Origin: Arthrobacter sp. PAMC25564 | Lineage (GTDB): Bacteria > Actinomycetota > Actinomycetes > Actinomycetales > Micrococcaceae | Direction: 5' to 3' | DNA: 64,000 nt | NCBI RefSeq assembly: GCF_004798705.1 | Contig: NZ_CP039290.1 | Coordinates: 2,914,001 to 2,978,000, forward strand | Shown: one piece after another, positions 8,460-16,952 of the stretch | Layout: each line of letters starts with the position of its first letter | How positions within the stretch are numbered: the stretch's first letter is position 1 | Notes under the pieces: model-generated | Told to the model about the DNA's origin: nothing | What the model saw: only the letters and a program-made list of their open reading frames with translations | The model's database searches: none | Program-made: the position numbers and the translations under genes

Positions 8460-9023
8460 TCAGTTCCGCGCCTTGGCACCCACCTGTTCGCGCTGGGACA
8501 TCAGCTTTTCGAGCAGCATCACCAGCAGGTCCTGCTCGATGTCCGTCAGGACGGCTGCCCAGCTCGACTCCCGCCGATTCTGCTCCCTGAAGGTGTCCCG
8601 GATTTCAGCCAGACCCGGCGCCGTGAGTGTCAGTGTGACGGCGCGGCCATCGTCCGCCGCGGCATCCTTCCGCAACAGCCCCTTGGCCACCAGCGTCTTA
8701 GCCAGATTCGATACGGCCGCCCTGCTCATGCCGGCAAGATTGGCCACCACATTGGGTTCCATGGGTCCCGCCAGCCAGATAACGAACATCATCCGGAAGG
8801 CGGACCAGGACCCGCCGCGCGGGCGGTGGATGCTCGACTCGAGGTCGTAGGTCACCAGGGAGGCCGCGCGGTTCAGGGTCAGGATCACCCGCGTCGCCCT
8901 GGCGTCGTTGTCATCAAATTCATGGTCCAGCCGTTCTTTGGCCAGCTCCACGAAGGACCAGTAGTCCAGATCTTTGGCGCTCCGGTCCGAAACGTCCGGC
9001 ACCGCGCCCTGCTGCTCGCTCAT
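8460..9023 (-). CDS. MarR-family transcriptional regulator of the homogentisate locus
   Basis: A 187-residue protein. The winged-helix core runs from about residue 85 to 150: VVANLAGMSRAAVSNLAKTLVAKG is the recognition region and KDAAADDGRAVTLTLTAPG the wing. The approximately 70-residue N-terminal extension (DYWSFVELAKERLDHEFDD) is longer than in minimal MarR proteins. It lies between the hydroxylase (same strand) and hmgA (divergent), and a shared 23-bp element occurs on each side of it. It is probably the local repressor, released by a phenylacetate-type or homogentisate-type ligand. That role is inferred from arrangement. Confidence 0.85.
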   Translation of the reverse strand: MSEQQGAVPDVSDRSAKDLDYWSFVELAKERLDHEFDDNDARATRVILTLNRAASLVTYDLESSIHRPRGGSWSAFRMMFVIWLAGPMEPNVVANLAGMSRAAVSNLAKTLVAKGLLRKDAAADDGRAVTLTLTAPGLAEIRDTFREQNRRESSWAAVLTDIEQDLLVMLLEKLMSQREQVGAKARN

Positions 9024-9109
9024 GCCGCCAATGTACCCCAGGCGTGCCGTCCGAACTTCGCCGGCCCCGGCGCTCCCGCCCAGGCAGCAGTGTTGGGGGT
9101 CGCATTATT

Positions 9110-9132
9110 TAGTAAATGTGTTTATCATTTTG
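9110..9132. promoter_or_regulatory. Candidate MarR operator, copy 2
   Basis: This AT-rich stretch lies in the marR/hmgA divergent gap, 29 nt before the hmgA start. It matches the 8411-8433 site at 17 of 23 positions. Its inner part TAAATGTGTTTA is a near palindrome. Confidence 0.65.
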
Positions 9133-9161
9133 GAAGACCGCAAATCACGAAGGAGTGCGAT

Positions 9162-10370
9162 ATGGCCTACTACCGCCAGCAAGGTTCCATCCCCAAGACC
9201 CGGCATACCTTGTTCCGCGCCGATTCCGGCGACATCTACTACGAGGAGCTGATGGGCGAGGAAGGGTTTTCCTCGGACTCCTCCCTCCTCTACCACCGCG
9301 GTATTCCGTCCGCGATCGTCGGCGCCCGCGTCTGGGACCTACCGGACCAGACCCTGACCCCGAACGCCCCGCTGCTCCCCCGGCACCTGAAACTGCATGA
9401 CCTGTTCACCGACGAGCAGGCCGCGGAGACTGACGCCGTGACAGGCCGCCGGCTGATCCTGGGCAATGGGGACGTCCGGATCGGCTACGCCCGGGTCGGC
9501 AGGACCTCACCGCTGTACCGCAACGCCACCGGCGACGAATGCGTCTATGTCGAGTCCGGCGCCGCCGTCGTCGAAACCGTCTTCGGTTCCCTGCCCGTGG
9601 CCCAGGGCGACTACGTGATCATTCCCCGCGCCACGAACCACCGCTGGGTCATCCAGGACGGGGACACTGCACGGCTTTACTTCGTGGAGGCCAACAGCCA
9701 CATCGGCCCGGCCCGGCAGTACCTGTCCACACACGGGCAGCTGCTCGAGCACGCCCCGTTCTGCGAGCGGGACCTGCGCGGCCCCGAAGGCCCGCTCCTG
9801 GTCGATGAGCAGGACGTGGAGATCTACATCAAGCACCGCGGATCCGGCCCCAATGGACTGGCCGGCACCATCCACACCGTACCGGAACACCCCTTCGACG
9901 TCGTCGGCTGGGACGGCTGCCTCTACCCGTACGTCTTCAACATCAACGACTACATGCCCATCACCGGCAAGGTCCACCAGCCGCCGCCCGTGCACCAGGT
10001 CTTCGAAGGCAACAACTTCGTGATCTGCAACTTCGTCCCCCGCAAGGTCGACTACCACCCGCTCTCCGTACCCGTGCCTTACTACCACTCCAACGTGGAC
10101 TCGGACGAGATCATGTTCTACGTCGACGGCGACTACGAGGCCCGCAAGGGATCCGGCATCGGCAAGGGCTCAGTCTCCATCCACCCCGGCGGCCATGCCC
10201 ACGGCCCGCAGCCGGGTTCCATCGAGGGCAGCCTCGGCGCCGAGTACTTCGACGAACTGGCCGTTATGGTGGACACCTTCCGCCCGCTGGACCTTGGCGA
10301 AGCAGCCCTGGCCTCCGACGACGGGAAATACGCATCCTCCTGGACCGGGGGCCGGTGGATCAATGGTTGA
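9162..10370 (+). CDS. hmgA: Homogentisate 1,2-dioxygenase
   Basis: A 402-residue enzyme, start MAYYRQQGSIPKTRHTLFR chosen because AAGGAG lies 7 nt upstream; the open frame extends much further 5' but that part is not protein-like. The start, the FEGNNFVICNFVPR segment, and the iron-ligand regions (His309 and Glu316 in HSNVDSDE; histidines 341, 345 and 347 in HPGGHAHGPQ) fit the cupin-type homogentisate dioxygenase family. It opens the homogentisate ring to maleylacetoacetate using Fe(II) and O2. Its last bases overlap the start of the next gene and fumarylacetoacetase follows, so the three form a translationally coupled operon. A MarR-type element lies just upstream. Confidence 0.92.
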   Translation: MAYYRQQGSIPKTRHTLFRADSGDIYYEELMGEEGFSSDSSLLYHRGIPSAIVGARVWDLPDQTLTPNAPLLPRHLKLHDLFTDEQAAETDAVTGRRLILGNGDVRIGYARVGRTSPLYRNATGDECVYVESGAAVVETVFGSLPVAQGDYVIIPRATNHRWVIQDGDTARLYFVEANSHIGPARQYLSTHGQLLEHAPFCERDLRGPEGPLLVDEQDVEIYIKHRGSGPNGLAGTIHTVPEHPFDVVGWDGCLYPYVFNINDYMPITGKVHQPPPVHQVFEGNNFVICNFVPRKVDYHPLSVPVPYYHSNVDSDEIMFYVDGDYEARKGSGIGKGSVSIHPGGHAHGPQPGSIEGSLGAEYFDELAVMVDTFRPLDLGEAALASDDGKYASSWTGGRWING

Positions 10371-11277
10371 GAAAGTACCCCAGGCTTTCCTCGCCTTCTT
10401 CGACGACGCCGCCGTCTTCCCACCGGGACTTGCACCCCTGGATCAGGCAATCGCGGACCATGTGGCCCGACGGCGCACGCCGCTTGCCGCCGCGGTGGGA
10501 CCGGTGGTGTTGCCGCTCGCTGAGCTGGCCATGGCCCGGGAACTGGCTGCCGGCCAGGATCTTTCCGCCGGGCCGGTCCTGGTCAGCGTGGTCACTCCCG
10601 CCGGCCGGCTTTCCGCCACACTGGAGGCCGGCGCCGTCGCGGGGCCCGCGCTGCGGATCATCGCCGTGGAATTGAAGACCAGTCCGGAGCAGGCCGACTG
10701 GGAACGCGAGCTGGCCGAAGCCGCCGCCGCGGCGGAGTCCGGCGTCCAGATCTATGTGGAGCTCACGGCCTCCCAGATCGATGCAGGCGCGCTGGAGCTG
10801 ATCGCCGGGACCGGTGTCCGGCTGAAGTACCGCACCGGCGGGATCGAAGACCATCTCTTCCCGACGCCGGCGCTGCTCGCGGCAACGATGGCTGCCGCGA
10901 CCGCACGGAGGATCCCGTTCAAGCTGACCGCCGGGCTGCATCAGGCGGTCCGCCACACCAACGAGGCCACCGGCTTCACCCACCATGGTTTCCTCAATAT
11001 CGCCGTGGCCGCGGCGCTGGCGCAGCGGGGCTGCGATGCCCGGCAGCTTGAGGACGCCTTGCTGGAAACCGACAGCCAGAAACTCACGGCACGGTTCCGC
11101 TCCCTCTCCCCCGCCGGGCCGGCCTCCCCGGGCTGGCGCCGGGACTTCATTTCCTTCGGCACCTGCAGCGTGGCCGAACCGGCGGAGAGCCTCGAAGAGC
11201 TGGGACTACTGCCTGCAGGCATCGCCCCGTCACACACCACCCATGCCCACACCCGACAGGAAGCGAACCCAGCATGA
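10363..11277 (+). CDS. Conserved protein of unknown function between hmgA and fahA
   Basis: A 304-residue protein. ATG 10363 overlaps the hmgA stop and its own stop overlaps the fahA start (ATGA), so it is tightly coupled to both. I recognise conserved patches of a widespread uncharacterised family: VRLKYRTGGIEDHLFP, IPFKLTAGLHQAVRH, HHGFLNIAVAAALA and a closing RRDFISFGTCSVAEPAESLE. Alternating short helices and strands suggest an alpha/beta barrel. No cofactor motif is obvious. Because no maleylacetoacetate isomerase gene is visible in the window and this lineage lacks glutathione, a role in the isomerisation step or as an operon-specific accessory is a possible but unproven guess. Confidence 0.8.
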   Translation: MVEKVPQAFLAFFDDAAVFPPGLAPLDQAIADHVARRRTPLAAAVGPVVLPLAELAMARELAAGQDLSAGPVLVSVVTPAGRLSATLEAGAVAGPALRIIAVELKTSPEQADWERELAEAAAAAESGVQIYVELTASQIDAGALELIAGTGVRLKYRTGGIEDHLFPTPALLAATMAAATARRIPFKLTAGLHQAVRHTNEATGFTHHGFLNIAVAAALAQRGCDARQLEDALLETDSQKLTARFRSLSPAGPASPGWRRDFISFGTCSVAEPAESLEELGLLPAGIAPSHTTHAHTRQEANPA

Positions 11278-12509
11278 CCGCCACCACCGAGAACGGCAGC
11301 ATTGCCTGGAAGTACGCCACCGAGGGCTTCGGGATCGAGAATCTTCCCTACGCTTCCTTCGCCCCCGCAGGGCAAGAGGCGCGCCTCGGCGTCCGCATCG
11401 GCAACTCCGTACTGGACGTGCCCGCCGCGGTTAACGCCGACGCCGCGGCTTCCTCCGCCCTGCGCGCCGCCGTCGCCGGTCCCAACCTGGACGCACTGCT
11501 GGCCGCAGGCCGGCCGGTCTGGGAGGAGCTCCGTGCCCGCTTGACCGCGCTCATTGGCTCGGCCGCTGCGGCCGCAGCCCTTGAGGAGAACCTGCACGAC
11601 GTCGACGCCGTGCGGCTGCAGCTTCCCTTCACCGTGGCTGACTACGTGGACTTCTATGCCTCCGAGAACCACGCAAGCAACGTGGGCCGGATCTTCCGTC
11701 CGGACCAGGCCGCGCTGACGCCCAACTGGAAGCACCTGCCCATCGGCTACCATGGCCGCGCCGGCACCATCGTCCCATCCGGCACCGACATCCCCCGGCC
11801 CAAGGGCCTGCGGCCCGAGCCGGACGGCGTGCCGACCTTCGGGCCGTCCCGCCGCCTGGACATCGAAGCCGAGGTGGGATTCGTCATCGGCGCCGGCGTT
11901 CCGGAGGGCGAGGTGAAGCTGGCCGACGCCGGCGACCATATCTTCGGCCTGGTCCTGGTCAACGACTGGTCCGCCCGCGACATCCAGGCCTATGAATACG
12001 TTCCGCTGGGCCCGTTCCTGGGCAAGTCATTTGCCACGTCCGTATCCCTCTGGGTTGTACCCGTGCAGGCCCTCGACGCCGCCCGCGTCACCCCGCCGGC
12101 CCGCACAAAACCCCTCGCCGGGTACCTGGATGACAGCAATGCCGAGCCATGGGGCTTCGACATCGCACTGGAAGTGGTGCTGGACGGGCAGACCGTGTCC
12201 CGCCCGCCTGTCGCCGGCATGTACTGGACCGCGGCACAGATGCTCGCCCACATGACCGTCAACGGCGCCGGCCTGCGGTCCGGGGACTTCTTTGCCTCCG
12301 GCACCGTCTCCGGCACCGAAAAAAACCAGCGCGGCTCCTTCCTGGAGCTGAGCTGGAGCGGCAAGGAACCCCTGAAACTGGACTCCGGCAGGGAAATGAG
12401 CTTCCTCGAGGACGGGAACACCGTCGGGATCCGAGGCACCGCTCCGGGCCCCGGCGGCACGCGGATCAACTTCGGCGAGGTCGCCGGACGGATCCGGCCT
12501 GCACGGTAA
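11274..12509 (+). CDS. fahA: Fumarylacetoacetase
   Basis: A 411-residue enzyme with the complete FAH layout: N-terminal SH3-like domain (about 1-120) followed by the FAH catalytic domain. Visible family motifs include DYVDFYASENHASNVGRIFR, YHGRAGTIVPSGTDI, DIEAEVGFVIG, LVLVNDWSARDIQAYEYVPL and GKSFATSVSLWVV. Metal-binding acidic residues and the catalytic His in the first two segments are present. It cleaves fumarylacetoacetate to fumarate and acetoacetate, the last step of homogentisate breakdown. Its ATG overlaps the preceding stop codon, and a good terminator follows 25 bp downstream. Confidence 0.93.
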   Translation: MTATTENGSIAWKYATEGFGIENLPYASFAPAGQEARLGVRIGNSVLDVPAAVNADAAASSALRAAVAGPNLDALLAAGRPVWEELRARLTALIGSAAAAAALEENLHDVDAVRLQLPFTVADYVDFYASENHASNVGRIFRPDQAALTPNWKHLPIGYHGRAGTIVPSGTDIPRPKGLRPEPDGVPTFGPSRRLDIEAEVGFVIGAGVPEGEVKLADAGDHIFGLVLVNDWSARDIQAYEYVPLGPFLGKSFATSVSLWVVPVQALDAARVTPPARTKPLAGYLDDSNAEPWGFDIALEVVLDGQTVSRPPVAGMYWTAAQMLAHMTVNGAGLRSGDFFASGTVSGTEKNQRGSFLELSWSGKEPLKLDSGREMSFLEDGNTVGIRGTAPGPGGTRINFGEVAGRIRPAR

Positions 12510-12534
12510 CCGCACCCGGCTTCAGTGATACGGT

Positions 12535-12573
12535 ACGGCGACGGCGGCACCCACCCTGTGCCACCGTCGCCGT
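12535..12573 (+). terminator. Terminator after fahA
   Basis: Arms 12535-12550 and 12558-12573 pair over 16 positions with one mismatch, around a 7-nt loop. It closes the hmgA operon. The rest of the 470-bp gap to kdpE holds only a possible gene fragment at about 12684-12890. Confidence 0.7.
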
Positions 12574-12683
12574 TCCTGGTGCCGACGGAGGGTCACTCAA
12601 AGCTGCGGAATACTCCCTCACATGCCCGAGGCCGTATGGAGGCCGGGCAGCAGCCCCGCGGTGCTTGCCGTGCCGGCTGCTAG

Positions 12684-12890
12684 GGTATCGGCAGGGAATC
12701 CGATCCCTGGAATGACGATGCCCTCGAACGGCTGCAGCTGGACTCTGACGAACGGGTCCGGCTCATGCTCCACTCGCTGAAGCAGACTTACCCCTCCGTG
12801 GATATCGCTTCGCATGTCGTCGGTGAACCGATCACCGTCTCGTGGGAGGACGCCTCCAACTTCATGGGCGCCTTCAGCGACAACCTGTGT
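12684..12890 (+). pseudogene. Possible universal-stress-protein fragment
   Basis: An open frame after TAG at 12681 reads ESDPWNDDALERLQLDSD, then RLMLHSLKQTYPSVDIASH and VVGEPITVSWEDAS. The pattern (helix with a downstream P-x-V-x-I strand, then VV-x-G/E-P and A/S-S) resembles the C-terminal half of a UspA domain. It has no start signal of its own and the reading frame then loses any protein character. Usp genes often sit near kdp operons, which makes a relic plausible. The resemblance is weak. Confidence 0.3.
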
Positions 12891-12981
12891 CCTTGGACCG
12901 GCTGCCCTGACCGGAGCGGGTCCCGGCGGCCAAGCATGTGCCCCGCCGGGAGGAGCACGCTTCCGGCGGAAGTGCGCCCGG

Positions 12982-13659
12982 CTATGGCTGGAACCTGTAG
13001 CCGATGCCGGCCTCGGTGAGGAGGTGCCGGGGGTTGCCGGTGTCCGTTTCGAGTTTACGGCGGAGTTGGGCCATGTAGACGCGCAGGTAGTTGGAGTCCT
13101 TTGTATACGCGGGCCCCCACACCTCGGACAGCAGCTGCCGCTGGGTGATGAGTTTCCCGGGGTTGCGGACGAGGAGTTCCAGGATGTCCCATTCGGTGGG
13201 TGTCAGGCGCACGTCCGTTCCATCCTTGATGACACGGTGTCTGGCCAGGTCCACGGTGAAGGAGTCGGTTACGACGACAGGTTCTTCCCGGGGTTGCTCG
13301 GAGGTGCGGCGTAGCAGGGCGCGGAGCCGGGCAAGGAGCTCGTCCGGGCCAAAGGGTTTGGTGATGTAGTCGTCGGCGCCGGCGTCCAGCGCCTCCACCT
13401 TGTCTTCGGAGCCGCGCCGGGCTGAGAGAACGAGGATGGGAACGCTGTTCCAGCTCCGGAGTCTCCTGATGACAGTTGTCCCGTCCATATCAGGCAGTCC
13501 CAGGTCCAGGATGATCAGGGAAAAATTGTGCTGCGTGGCGGCGAGGAGTGCGGACTGCCCGTCTGTGGCGGTGGTGACCGCATAGCCGTTGGCCGGAAGG
13601 GTGATTTTCAGTATTTTCAGCAGGGAGGGGTCATCGTCGACGACCAGGACAGCGGTCAT
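12982..13659 (-). CDS. kdpE: KdpE response regulator
   Basis: A 225-residue OmpR-type regulator. Receiver domain: acidic pocket VVDDD (6-10), phosphorylated Asp52 in LIILDLGLPDMDG, Lys in ITKPFGPDEL. DNA-binding winged helix about 125-225 (VRLTPTEWDILELLV, YLRVYMAQLRRKLE, GIGYRF). Start 13659 overlaps the kdpD stop by four bases, so the two are co-translated. It should be phosphorylated by KdpD and activate the kdp structural genes when potassium is scarce. Candidate binding sequences lie upstream of the operon around 21050-21089. Confidence 0.95.
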   Translation of the reverse strand: MTAVLVVDDDPSLLKILKITLPANGYAVTTATDGQSALLAATQHNFSLIILDLGLPDMDGTTVIRRLRSWNSVPILVLSARRGSEDKVEALDAGADDYITKPFGPDELLARLRALLRRTSEQPREEPVVVTDSFTVDLARHRVIKDGTDVRLTPTEWDILELLVRNPGKLITQRQLLSEVWGPAYTKDSNYLRVYMAQLRRKLETDTGNPRHLLTEAGIGYRFQP

Positions 13660-16307
13660 GGCGTATCGGGATTCGATGGCGTGAGAGGCTGCGCGTGGGT
13701 CCGCCGGGCGAGGATTGACTGTGGAACCAGGGGTGCCTGGCTGTAGCTTCCTTCGGCGGTTGCGCCGGTGGACAGCGGAAGTCTGATGACCATGGTGAGC
13801 CCTCCCCCCGGGGTTTGTTCTGCGGTCAGCGTTCCTCCCATGGCTTCGGTGAATCCTTTGGCTACGGCCAGGCCGAGTCCGACGCCGGTTGTCTGCGGGA
13901 CGTCGTCGAGGCGCTGGAAGGGGCGGAACATTTCGACGACGCTTTCTGCCGGGACGCCCTGGCCGTGGTCGATGATGCGCAGTTCTCCCGCGGGACGCCC
14001 GCCCAGGGTTGCGTGGCTGAGACCGCCTCCCGCTCCGACGAGAACGACGTCGGAGTCCGGTGCGTATTTGACGGCGTTCTCGACGATGTTCGCGATGACG
14101 CGTTCGAGCATTCCGGCGTCGGCGTCGACTTCGGGCATATTCGGGGGAAGCTCCACCCTGGCCCGGCCGGCCGGTATCCCACGCAGCGCGGCGGGGATGA
14201 CTTCGTACCAGCGCACGGGCCCGAGAAGGGGGTTGACGGCCTCGGAGGTGATCCGGGACATGTCCAGGAGGTTCGCCACGAGAAGGTCCAGCCGGTCGGA
14301 GCATTCATCGATGGTCAGCAGCAGTTCATGTTCCTCTTCGGGGGTGTACTGCACGCCGGTTTGCAGGAGGGTGCCGGCAGCCAGTTTGATACCGGCCAGC
14401 GGGGTGCGGAGGTCGTGGGAGACGGCACGGAGAATGGAGGTGCGCATGGTGTTGCTTTCGGCTAGCCGCACGACTTCGCGGCGGCTGGCCGCCAGTTGCT
14501 GGCGTTCCAGTTGTGCGGCCAGGTGCACACCGAACGCTCCGAGCAGCCGTCGGTCGCTGGCCGGCAGGGTGCGGCCGGTGAGGACGAGCCGGGTTGTGGG
14601 GTCGATCTGTTCGACGTTTTCTCCACCCTGCGGCGCTGAGGGAGGGATCGTGCCGGCCTCTGCAACGAGCCGCCAGCCGGTGCTCCCAACAGCTCCTTTC
14701 CCGGTGTATCCGGTGGAGGTGTAGAGCGCGGCGCCGCTGACCTGGAACACGTCCAGGGCCTGTTCAAGGAGTCCTTTCAGGGTGTCCTCGGCACGGGCTG
14801 CGCCGCGGGTGAGGTCTCCCAGGGTGGCGGCTTCGGCGCGGGCGCGGGCGGCTTCTTTGGACCGGCGGGCGGAGAGGTCGACGACGACGGCGACGGCCGC
14901 GGAGACGCCGACGAAGACCAGCAGGGCGAGGAGATTCTGCGGATCGCTGATGGTCAGGGTGCCGACCGGCGGGGTGGAGAAGTAGTTGACCAACAGGCTG
15001 CTCCAGAGGGCCGCAAGAACCGCCGGCCAGAGTCCGCCGACAAGGGCGACGGCGACGGCCCCGGCGAGCTGGACCAGCGCCGCGGTGGCGACGTTTTGAT
15101 CCGGGTTCAGGGAGAGCAGCATCTGCAGCAGCACGGGGAGCACGACGGCCAGGATGAAGCCGGCGGCGACCCGGATGCGGCCAAGGTCCCGTTGCCGGCG
15201 CGGGCCGGCGCCGCGGCCGCCGAGGGGGTGGGAGACCATGTGGACGTCGATGTCGCCGGAGTCGCGGACGACCCGGGTTCCGACGCCTCCTCCGAGCAGT
15301 GTTCCCAGCAGGCCGGCGAGCCCTTTGTGGCGGGAGATGCCGACGACGATCTGGGTGGCGTTGACGCTGCGGGCGAAGTCCAGGAGCGCCCCGGCAGGGT
15401 CTTCGCCCGTCACGACATGGTAGCTGCCGCCAAGGTCCAGGATCAGGCGGCGCTGGGCGTCCAGCGCCTGCGGCGACTCCTCTGCGATACCGTCGGCGGC
15501 GCGGACGTGCACCGCCAGCAGGTCCCCGCCGTTGACCCTGTTCAGGATCCGGGCCCCGCGGCGGATGAGGACCTCGCCTTCGGGGCTGCCGGTCAGCCCG
15601 ATAACGATGCGTTCGCGGGCCGGCCAGCTGGCTTCGATGCCCTGTTCGGCCCGGTACCGGGCCAGGCCTTCATCGACCCGGTCGGCCAGCCAGAGCAGTG
15701 CCAGTTCCCGTAACGCGGTGAGGTTGCCGAGGCGGAAGTAGTTCGTGAGGGCAGCGTCGATTTTGTCGGCGGCGTAGATCTTTCCGTCGCCCAGGCGCTG
15801 GCGGAGCAGCTCGGGGGAGATATCGACCAGGTGGATCTGGTCTGCCCGTCGGACGATCTCGTCCGGCACTGTCTCGGCCTGGCGCACGTCGGTGATGGCG
15901 CCGACGACGTCGCCCAGGGAGGCCAGGTGCTGGATGTTGACCGTGGAGAGGACATTGATGCCGGCATTGAGGAGTTCGTCGACGTCCTCCCAGCGTTTGG
16001 CGTGACGGCTGCCGGGAATGTTGGAGTGGGCGTATTCGTCCACGATCGCGGTCCCGGGTGCGCGGGCGAGAACGGCGTCCAGGTCCATCTCTTCAAACTC
16101 GGTGCCACGGTAGGGCAGGTGCCGGGGCGGGATGACTTCGAGCCCCTTCAGCAGGTCCCTCGTGTCGGCCCGTCCGTGGTCCAGGGCGAACGCGACGACG
16201 ACGTCCTCGCCGCGTTCGCCCAGACGGTGAGCCTCCTCGAGCATCTCGTAGGTTTTGCCGACCCCGGGCGCGGCACCCAGGAAGATCCGCAGCGTTCCAC
16301 CTGACAT
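13656..16307 (-). CDS. kdpD: KdpD sensor histidine kinase
   Basis: An 883-residue protein. It has the N-terminal KdpD domain with Walker-A-like GAAPGVGKTYEM and VDEYAHSNIPGSRHAKR (a variant of the usual DELAHTN motif), then a Usp-like domain (IVIGLTGSPEGEVLIRR), four membrane spans (about 380-490, DUF4118), a GAF-like linker, the HisKA box with phosphorylated His631 (AVSHDLRTPLAG), and the ATPase domain (NIVENAVKYAP, DHGQGVP, GLGLAV). It senses low potassium or turgor at the membrane. It lies downstream of kdpC by 24 bp and ahead of kdpE, completing one kdpFABCDE-type operon. Confidence 0.95.
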   Translation of the reverse strand: MSGGTLRIFLGAAPGVGKTYEMLEEAHRLGERGEDVVVAFALDHGRADTRDLLKGLEVIPPRHLPYRGTEFEEMDLDAVLARAPGTAIVDEYAHSNIPGSRHAKRWEDVDELLNAGINVLSTVNIQHLASLGDVVGAITDVRQAETVPDEIVRRADQIHLVDISPELLRQRLGDGKIYAADKIDAALTNYFRLGNLTALRELALLWLADRVDEGLARYRAEQGIEASWPARERIVIGLTGSPEGEVLIRRGARILNRVNGGDLLAVHVRAADGIAEESPQALDAQRRLILDLGGSYHVVTGEDPAGALLDFARSVNATQIVVGISRHKGLAGLLGTLLGGGVGTRVVRDSGDIDVHMVSHPLGGRGAGPRRQRDLGRIRVAAGFILAVVLPVLLQMLLSLNPDQNVATAALVQLAGAVAVALVGGLWPAVLAALWSSLLVNYFSTPPVGTLTISDPQNLLALLVFVGVSAAVAVVVDLSARRSKEAARARAEAATLGDLTRGAARAEDTLKGLLEQALDVFQVSGAALYTSTGYTGKGAVGSTGWRLVAEAGTIPPSAPQGGENVEQIDPTTRLVLTGRTLPASDRRLLGAFGVHLAAQLERQQLAASRREVVRLAESNTMRTSILRAVSHDLRTPLAGIKLAAGTLLQTGVQYTPEEEHELLLTIDECSDRLDLLVANLLDMSRITSEAVNPLLGPVRWYEVIPAALRGIPAGRARVELPPNMPEVDADAGMLERVIANIVENAVKYAPDSDVVLVGAGGGLSHATLGGRPAGELRIIDHGQGVPAESVVEMFRPFQRLDDVPQTTGVGLGLAVAKGFTEAMGGTLTAEQTPGGGLTMVIRLPLSTGATAEGSYSQAPLVPQSILARRTHAQPLTPSNPDTP

Positions 16308-16331
16308 GGCGTCATCCCTCCGCTTGGACTC

Positions 16332-16943
16332 TCACTTGGACGGTGTTGCGGCGGCCAGATCAACGTTAAGGGCTGTCACATTGACGGACGGTTGGCCCAG
16401 GAAGGCCTCCAGGCCGCCCGTGGTGTGCCTGTTGACCAGGGACATCACGGTGTCGGCGCCCAGATGCTGGGCCGCGGCGACGCGCGCCACCTGAACCCGG
16501 GCGTACGCCGGGGAGATGTCCGGGTCCAGTCCCGAACCGCTGGCGGTCACGGCATCGGCGGGCACCTGTTCCTCGCTGATGCCTTCGGCGGCGGCGACGG
16601 CGGACCGGTTGGCGGTGACGGCGTCGAGCAGTTTCGGATCGTTGGGGCCCAGGTTGCTGGCGGAGGACGACGCCGGGTCCCATTTCACGGCCGAGGGCCG
16701 GGCGTGGAACCAGCGCGGGTCCTGGGCACCGGCGTCGTCGGCCGCGGCCTGGGCGATCAGGGCGGACGCGGCCGGGGCGCCGGCACCGTCTTTGATGATG
16801 GAGCCGTTGGCCTGGTACGGGGCGATCAATTGCCCGATGCCGAAGACGGCCAGGGGGTAGGCCACGCCGAGGACCAGGGTGGCGAGGAGCAGGAACCGGA
16901 CGGCGGTGCCGGCCTGCCGGAGGTAGCCGGTGAGAGTGTTCAT
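16332..16943 (-). CDS. kdpC: KdpC, potassium-transporting ATPase subunit C
   Basis: A 203-residue protein with a single N-terminal membrane helix (TAVRFLLLATLVLGVAYPLAVFG is the characteristic region) and the conserved external part: WFHARPSAVKWDP, SASNLGPNDPKLLDAV, VTASGSGLDPDISPAYARVQ and the closing NRHTTGGLEAFLG. KdpC binds the KdpA/KdpB complex and helps potassium or nucleotide binding. It is placed directly after kdpB with 9 bp between. Confidence 0.95.
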   Translation of the reverse strand: MNTLTGYLRQAGTAVRFLLLATLVLGVAYPLAVFGIGQLIAPYQANGSIIKDGAGAPAASALIAQAAADDAGAQDPRWFHARPSAVKWDPASSSASNLGPNDPKLLDAVTANRSAVAAAEGISEEQVPADAVTASGSGLDPDISPAYARVQVARVAAAQHLGADTVMSLVNRHTTGGLEAFLGQPSVNVTALNVDLAAATPSK

Positions 16944-16952
16944 GGGGCGTTC

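Noticed and set aside
8370..9161. 5' extension of the hmgA frame
   Set aside because: It runs antisense through marR and lacks protein-like sequence. The start at 9162 has an excellent ribosome site and matches the family N-terminus.
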